Program-made: the position numbers and the translations under genes
Notes under the pieces: generated by a model
What the model was told of the DNA's origin: nothing
What the model saw: only the letters and a program-made list of their open reading frames with translations
Databases searched by the model: none
In this document: piece by piece, positions 59,842 to 64,000 of the stretch
Numbering within the stretch: position 1 is the stretch's first letter
How the letters are laid out: each line of letters begins with the position of its first letter
Assembly (NCBI GenBank): GCA_003454975.1
Contig: DMST01000446.1
Location: 16,816 to 80,815 of the forward strand
Source: Cytophagales bacterium
Lineage (GTDB): Bacteria > Bacteroidota > Bacteroidia > Cytophagales > Cyclobacteriaceae
Direction: 5' to 3'
Length of the DNA stretch: 64,000 nucleotides

Positions 59842-62052
59842 ATGATTACTACGGAGGCAGCTGAGGCAGAAAAAAAAGAAATAATCCGGCGATATCGTCG
59901 CTTGTTGAGGAAGGCTAAACCTTTCCTCAAGGATAATGATGCGAAGATTATAAAGAAGGCCTTCAATGTGTCTGTAGAGGCACATAAAGAAATGAGGCGC
60001 AAGAGCGGGGAACCTTATATATACCATCCCATAGCCGTGGCAGAGATATGTGTAGAAGAAATCGGTTTGGGTACTACCTCGATTGTATCTGCCTTATTAC
60101 ATGATGTTGTAGAAGACACCGATATTACTCTTTCAGAGATCGAAAGAGACTTTGGGAAGAAAGTGGCCCGTATCATTGATGGCCTCACTAAAATCTCTGG
60201 TGTTTTTGATACTGGCACTTCTCAACAGGCAGAAAACTTCAGAAAGCTGTTACTCTCGCTCTCGGATGACTTGCGAGTGATTCTGATTAAGATTGCAGAT
60301 AGGCTGCATAACATGCGTACTCTGGATAGCATGCCAAGAGACAAGCAGCTAAAGATTGCCTCCGAAACAATTTTCCTTTATGCCCCATTAGCACACCGCC
60401 TTGGGCTGTACGCCATCAAGTCAGAATTAGAAGACCTTAACCTAAAGTTCACAGATGGAGATGCATACCGTGACATTGCCAATAAGATTCGTCAGACTAA
60501 AGCATCTAGAACTAGATTCATCAATCATTTTATTCATCCTATCCAGTCGGAATTGGATAGGCTAGGTCACTCCTTTACGATTAAAGGTAGACCGAAGTCC
60601 ATCCACTCCATTTGGAATAAGATGAAACGGCAAGGGGTCGGCTTTGAAGAAGTGTATGATCTGTTTGCAATTCGAATCATCATTGATGTTCCTTACGAGA
60701 TTGAAAAGGAAGTCTGTTGGAAGGTATATTCTATCGTTACCGATTATTATCGTCCCAATCCTGATCGGCTCCGTGACTGGATCAGTACCCCAAAATCAAA
60801 CGGGTATGAATCATTGCATACTACTGTTATGAGTAGGGCAGGTCAGTGGGTAGAAGTTCAAATTCGTACTAAACGGATGGATGACATTGCCGAAAAAGGA
60901 TATGCAGCGCACTGGAAATATAAAGAACAGGGTAAAAATAAGAGTGAGTCCGGCCTTGAAGAGTGGATTAATACGGTACGGGATACTCTTGATCAAGCGG
61001 ATGCCAATGCACTAGAATTTGTTGAGGATTTCCAAGGCAACTTGTTCAGCGAGGAAGTATTTGTATTTACGCCTGCAGGTGAATTAAAAACTTTAGCCCA
61101 AGGGGCCACGGCATTAGATTTCGCCTTCGAGATTCATACCGAAATAGGCGCTCACTGCCTTGGAGCCAAGGTTAATAATAAGCTCGTTCCACTGAACTAT
61201 AAGCTGAAGAATGGAGATCAGGTAGAAATTCTCACCTCCAAGAAACAGAAACCCAGCGAAGATTGGTTGCGCTTTGTAGTCACGGGCAAAGCGAAATCAA
61301 AGATAAAGGACATTTTAAAAGAGGAGCGTAAACAAGCGGCGATTGATGGAAGGGAGTTGGTAGAGCGGAAACTGAAACAGTTGAAGGTCGAGAACTTTGA
61401 AGAGGCCTATAATAAGTTAAGAGCCTATTATGACCTGAATAGTAATACAGAACTCTTCTTTCGTGTTGCCAAAGGGCTTATCGATCCCAAAGAACTCAAA
61501 ACCATCGAGTCACTTACCAAAAAGAAAGGGCCGGGTAAGGGGCGAATTTCTGATGGTAAGACCTTCAAAAAAGAAATCTCTCGGTTGAAAGGATCCGACC
61601 AGGATGCCTTATTGATTGGAGAAGATATGGACATCTTGGATTATAAACTTGCCAAGTGCTGTAATCCAATTCCCGGAGATGATGTGTTTGGGTTTGTTAC
61701 CATCAACGAAGGCATCAAAATCCACCGGACTACATGTCCCAACGCCAAACAACTTTTATCCACGCATGGCTCAAGGGTCGTTAAGGCTAAATGGAATAGC
61801 CAGCAAGAGATTGCTTTTTTAGCTGGTCTGAGAATAATCGGTACAGATAGAGTTGGACTTATGAATGATGTAACAAAAGTAATATCCCAGGACCTGAAAG
61901 TAAATATGAGGTCAATCACTATCGATACGGAGGACGGTATCTTTGAAGGAGATATTAAATTGTATGTGAATGACACCCAACATCTGGATACTTTACTTAA
62001 ACGGCTTGAGAAAGTGGCGGGTGTGGTGAACGTAACTCGCTTCGATCAATAG
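59842..62052 (+). CDS. spoT: Bifunctional (p)ppGpp synthetase/hydrolase RelA/SpoT
   Basis: The 736-residue product makes and degrades the stringent-response alarmone. The HD hydrolase part (about 50-200) has SALLHDVVEDTDITLSEI and the RLHNMRTLDSMP block. The synthetase part (about 240-400) has YDLFAIRIIIDVPYE and NGYESLHTTVM. A TGS domain lies at about 400-470 (VFTPAGELKTLAQGATALDF), a helical/zinc-finger-like region has AKCCNPIPGD, and an ACT domain ends the protein (about 655-736). It is full-length with both catalytic halves apparently intact. As in many Bacteroidota a single long RSH protein may serve. Confidence 0.95.
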   Translation: MITTEAAEAEKKEIIRRYRRLLRKAKPFLKDNDAKIIKKAFNVSVEAHKEMRRKSGEPYIYHPIAVAEICVEEIGLGTTSIVSALLHDVVEDTDITLSEIERDFGKKVARIIDGLTKISGVFDTGTSQQAENFRKLLLSLSDDLRVILIKIADRLHNMRTLDSMPRDKQLKIASETIFLYAPLAHRLGLYAIKSELEDLNLKFTDGDAYRDIANKIRQTKASRTRFINHFIHPIQSELDRLGHSFTIKGRPKSIHSIWNKMKRQGVGFEEVYDLFAIRIIIDVPYEIEKEVCWKVYSIVTDYYRPNPDRLRDWISTPKSNGYESLHTTVMSRAGQWVEVQIRTKRMDDIAEKGYAAHWKYKEQGKNKSESGLEEWINTVRDTLDQADANALEFVEDFQGNLFSEEVFVFTPAGELKTLAQGATALDFAFEIHTEIGAHCLGAKVNNKLVPLNYKLKNGDQVEILTSKKQKPSEDWLRFVVTGKAKSKIKDILKEERKQAAIDGRELVERKLKQLKVENFEEAYNKLRAYYDLNSNTELFFRVAKGLIDPKELKTIESLTKKKGPGKGRISDGKTFKKEISRLKGSDQDALLIGEDMDILDYKLAKCCNPIPGDDVFGFVTINEGIKIHRTTCPNAKQLLSTHGSRVVKAKWNSQQEIAFLAGLRIIGTDRVGLMNDVTKVISQDLKVNMRSITIDTEDGIFEGDIKLYVNDTQHLDTLLKRLEKVAGVVNVTRFDQ

Positions 62053-62069
62053 CCGAATCATTTAATTTC

Positions 62070-62077
62070 TATCTTTG
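62070..62077 (+). promoter_or_regulatory. -7 box of the STAS-purA unit
   Basis: TATCTTTG fits TAnnTTTG, 37 bases before the STAS gene; the -33 region is not clear. Confidence 0.45.
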
Positions 62078-62114
62078 CAAGGCTGCGGCGGTAGCCATTC
62101 AAAACATAGCGCGC

Positions 62115-62465
62115 ATGAAGTTTCAGGAGAAAATCAAAGATGGAATTCTTTACCTCGGAATAGAGGGTGACCTGATTGGAGAAAATTCAGGGCCTGAACT
62201 CATGGAAAAGGCGAATGATCACGTGCTCAACGGGATCACTTTATGTGCCATCGATATTAGTCAGGTGCGGTATATCAATTCAAGTGGTCTTGGGGTCTTC
62301 ATTGCCTTGCTTACAAAGTTCCGAAACGAAGGAGGGGAAGTAGTTCTTATCAATCCTTCCGATAAGGTGAAACAGACCTTACTCATTACCAAGCTCACCT
62401 CCATTTTTACCATTGTAGCCGATGAGACGGAAGCGGCTGACAATTTGAAGCAGGCGCAAGCCTGA
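62115..62465 (+). CDS. STAS-domain anti-sigma-factor antagonist-like protein
   Basis: The 116-residue product is a single STAS domain similar to SpoIIAA. The conserved phosphorylatable serine is Ser57 in VRYINSSGLGVFIALL, preceded by the strand CAIDISQ. In the classic scheme a serine kinase/anti-sigma factor binds and phosphorylates this protein; no such kinase is in the window. It precedes purA by 28 bases on the same strand and may be cotranscribed. Sigma partner unknown; other STAS roles are possible. Confidence 0.85.
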   Translation: MKFQEKIKDGILYLGIEGDLIGENSGPELMEKANDHVLNGITLCAIDISQVRYINSSGLGVFIALLTKFRNEGGEVVLINPSDKVKQTLLITKLTSIFTIVADETEAADNLKQAQA

Positions 62466-62493
62466 GCGTAACGATTTAAATTCACTTACCATA

Positions 62494-63777
62494 ATGAAAG
62501 TAGATGTATTGCTGGGCCTTCAGTGGGGAGACGAAGGCAAGGGGAAAATTGTGGACTTCCTAGCACCCAAATACAATGTAGTGGCCCGTTTTCAAGGAGG
62601 ACCCAATGCTGGGCACACCTTAGAATTCGATGGACATAAACATGTGCTGCATCAAATACCCTCTGGTATCTTCCGCAAAAACATCTGCAACGTGGTGGGG
62701 AATGGAGTAGTATTAGACCCCATCATTTTTAAGGAGGAGATAGATAAGCTATCACCCTTTCAGGTGGATGTTTCTAAGAACCTATTCGTATCTAAGAAGG
62801 CACAACTGATTTTGCCCACGCACCGACTGCTTGATGCAGCAGATGAACAGGCAAAGGGCGCTAAGAAGATCGGTTCAACGTTAAAAGGCATTGGCCCTAC
62901 TTACCGGGATAAGACCTCTCGGAATGGGCTCAGGGTAGGGGATATCCTATCTCCTAATTTCAAGGAGAAGTACGATGCACTTGTGTCGCGTCATAAAGTT
63001 CAACTCAGTGCTTATGATTTCGAGTACGATCTCCAAAGCATGGAAGAAGAGTGGTTTGGCGCAATTGAGTTCATGAAAGCCCTCACCTTAGTAGAAAGCG
63101 AACACTATATCAATCAGCAGATTAGCTCCTCCTCCTCCATCCTAGCGGAAGGAGCACAAGGATCCTTGTTGGATATTGACTTTGGGAGTTACCCATTCGT
63201 TACCAGCTCCACCACCATGGCGGCTGGAGTCTGTACCGGGCTTGGTGTCGCACCAAGTAGTATAGGAGAGGTGTTTGGGATCTTCAAAGCCTATTGTACC
63301 CGGGTGGGTAGTGGGCCGTTCCCAACCGAATTGCACGATGAGGTGGGAGAAGAACTGCGAAGAGAGGGAAAGGAATTTGGTGCCACCACAGGTAGGCCTC
63401 GTAGGTGCGGCTGGCTCGACCTACCGGCGTTACGGTATGCTATCATGCTAAATGGAGTTACCCAGTTATTCATGATGAAGGCAGACGTTCTCAATATCTT
63501 CAAAGAGATTCAGATATGTACTGAATACAAACTTGAGGACGGTTCCGTAACTCGTGACTTCCCCTATGAAGCTAATGAGGGTACTGTAGAGCCTATCTAC
63601 CGTGCCATGAAAGGTTGGGATTGTTCTTTAGAAAGTGTCGAGGACCTAGAAAGTATCCCAGAGGCTTTGAAGGAGTACGTAGCCTTTATAGAAAAAGAAG
63701 TAGGGGTGCCCATCAATATTGTTTCTGTAGGTCCTGATAGGCTGCAGACTCTTGTGAAAGGGGAATTGATAGCTTAA
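62494..63777 (+). CDS. purA: Adenylosuccinate synthase
   Basis: The 427-residue product joins IMP and aspartate with GTP, the first step from IMP to AMP. LLGLQWGDEGKGKIVDFLAP opens the protein with the P-loop-like GDEGKGK, QGGPNAGHT follows, then GNGVVLDP and TLKGIGPTYRDKTSRNG, and TTTGRPRRCGWLD-like (ATTGRPRRCGWLDLPAL) near the C-terminal third. Length and motifs are normal. It is followed at about 63795-63850 by a hairpin (AGCCCTC/GAGGGCT) without a T run. Confidence 0.97.
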   Translation: MKVDVLLGLQWGDEGKGKIVDFLAPKYNVVARFQGGPNAGHTLEFDGHKHVLHQIPSGIFRKNICNVVGNGVVLDPIIFKEEIDKLSPFQVDVSKNLFVSKKAQLILPTHRLLDAADEQAKGAKKIGSTLKGIGPTYRDKTSRNGLRVGDILSPNFKEKYDALVSRHKVQLSAYDFEYDLQSMEEEWFGAIEFMKALTLVESEHYINQQISSSSSILAEGAQGSLLDIDFGSYPFVTSSTTMAAGVCTGLGVAPSSIGEVFGIFKAYCTRVGSGPFPTELHDEVGEELRREGKEFGATTGRPRRCGWLDLPALRYAIMLNGVTQLFMMKADVLNIFKEIQICTEYKLEDGSVTRDFPYEANEGTVEPIYRAMKGWDCSLESVEDLESIPEALKEYVAFIEKEVGVPINIVSVGPDRLQTLVKGELIA

Positions 63778-63884
63778 TCTCAGGAAATCTGTAGGACATT
63801 TCCATTTAAAATGCTACATTCATAGCCCTCTGGACAAGTTGGAGGGCTGTGGATAAGTTGTTAAATTAAAAGCCTTAGGCACTC

Positions 63885-63915
63885 CTTGCATATAAAAGTT
63901 GCATGGTTACCTTTG
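63885..63915 (+). promoter_or_regulatory. Strong stable-RNA-type promoter at the window end
   Basis: CTTG (63885-63888), 19 bases, and TACCTTTG (63908-63915) match the tRNA-Lys promoter (CTTG, 20, TACCTTTG) almost exactly. It faces right and precedes 85 bases with no start codon and good frame. Confidence 0.6.
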
Positions 63916-64000
63916 CATCCCCGTTGAGCGAGAGGCTGACGGAAAATTGACATAAAGAAGGGGAGATTGGTGTAGATTAACGGTGAGCGAGGGGGTTTGA
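63916..64000 (+). other. Leader of an unseen downstream transcript, probably a stable RNA operon
   Basis: The last 85 bases follow the promoter. They contain GAGCGAG twice and a GC-rich block, no convincing reading frame, and are cut by the window edge. An rRNA or tRNA operon leader is the best guess; the window ends before any 16S sequence. Confidence 0.35.

Noticed and set aside
63848..63856. TGTGGATAA, a perfect DnaA-box sequence near the window end
   Set aside because: A single 9-mer is expected about once in two windows of this size; no cluster of boxes, no dnaA and no clear unwinding region.
1..64000. Mobile elements, CRISPR arrays, restriction or toxin-antitoxin systems
   Set aside because: None recognised by transposase, integrase, Cas, methylase or toxin motifs; the only direct repeats are the tRNA-Lys pair and the short TAGCTGGT set.

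Overview
The window reads as a free-living member of the Bacteroidota, most likely order Cytophagales. The evidence is a SusC/SusD pair, a type IX secretion sorting domain (end of the gene at 44049), promoters of the Bacteroidota type (TTTG, 19-21 bases, TAnnTTTG) in front of many genes, almost no Shine-Dalgarno sequences except at rpsU, a bacillithiol-type YtxJ protein, and a GH57 amylase next to a glycogen-synthase-like glycosyltransferase. Base composition looks even throughout. I see no insertion sequence, integrase, CRISPR array or prophage block. This is mainly core chromosome with a few accessory or lineage-specific genes.

Layout. 1-2500: a small operon on the minus strand made of a 44-residue double-glycine peptide and a periplasmic TPR/membrane protein, behind a near-perfect promoter. 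2500-6800: acyl-CoA dehydrogenase, rpsU, clpB. 7000-9000: a repetitive basic secreted protein of unknown family overlapping ytxJ. 9000-9400: two identical tRNA-Lys genes. 9400-13800: a TPR/SH3 protein, a divergent XRE regulator and small DNA-binding-like protein pair, hemA, and a helix-hairpin-helix protein. 13800-19000: a glycogen/maltodextrin locus (GH31, glycosyltransferase, GH57). 19000-24700: a minus-strand run with a UbiA prenyltransferase and a multi-PAS histidine kinase. 24900-33600: mixed metabolic and envelope genes (VAO-type flavoprotein, GNAT-like protein, atypical SDR, cysS, SH3 lipoprotein, class V aminotransferase). 33700-38000: ndk, an NrnA-like DHH phosphoesterase and three tandem FKBP genes. 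38000-43900: a degenerate histidine kinase, gamma-glutamyltransferase, phosphodiesterase, patatin and an orphan SWIM protein. 44000-53450: a large T9SS-exported beta-propeller protein and susC/susD. 53450-63800: housekeeping genes (heptose epimerase, queD-lpxB, tig-clpP-clpX, tRNA-Leu, RelA/SpoT, STAS protein, purA). The last 120 bases hold a strong promoter like that of the tRNA-Lys genes and probably start a stable RNA operon outside the window.

The least explained pieces are the peptide/TPR operon at the left edge, the 83-residue repeat protein at 7036-8652, the histidine kinase that lacks both its phosphoacceptor histidine and its ATPase domain, and two inverted repeats (upstream of clpB and of susC) that share an 11-base core. 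Functions are assigned from recognisable motifs only; no database search was possible.
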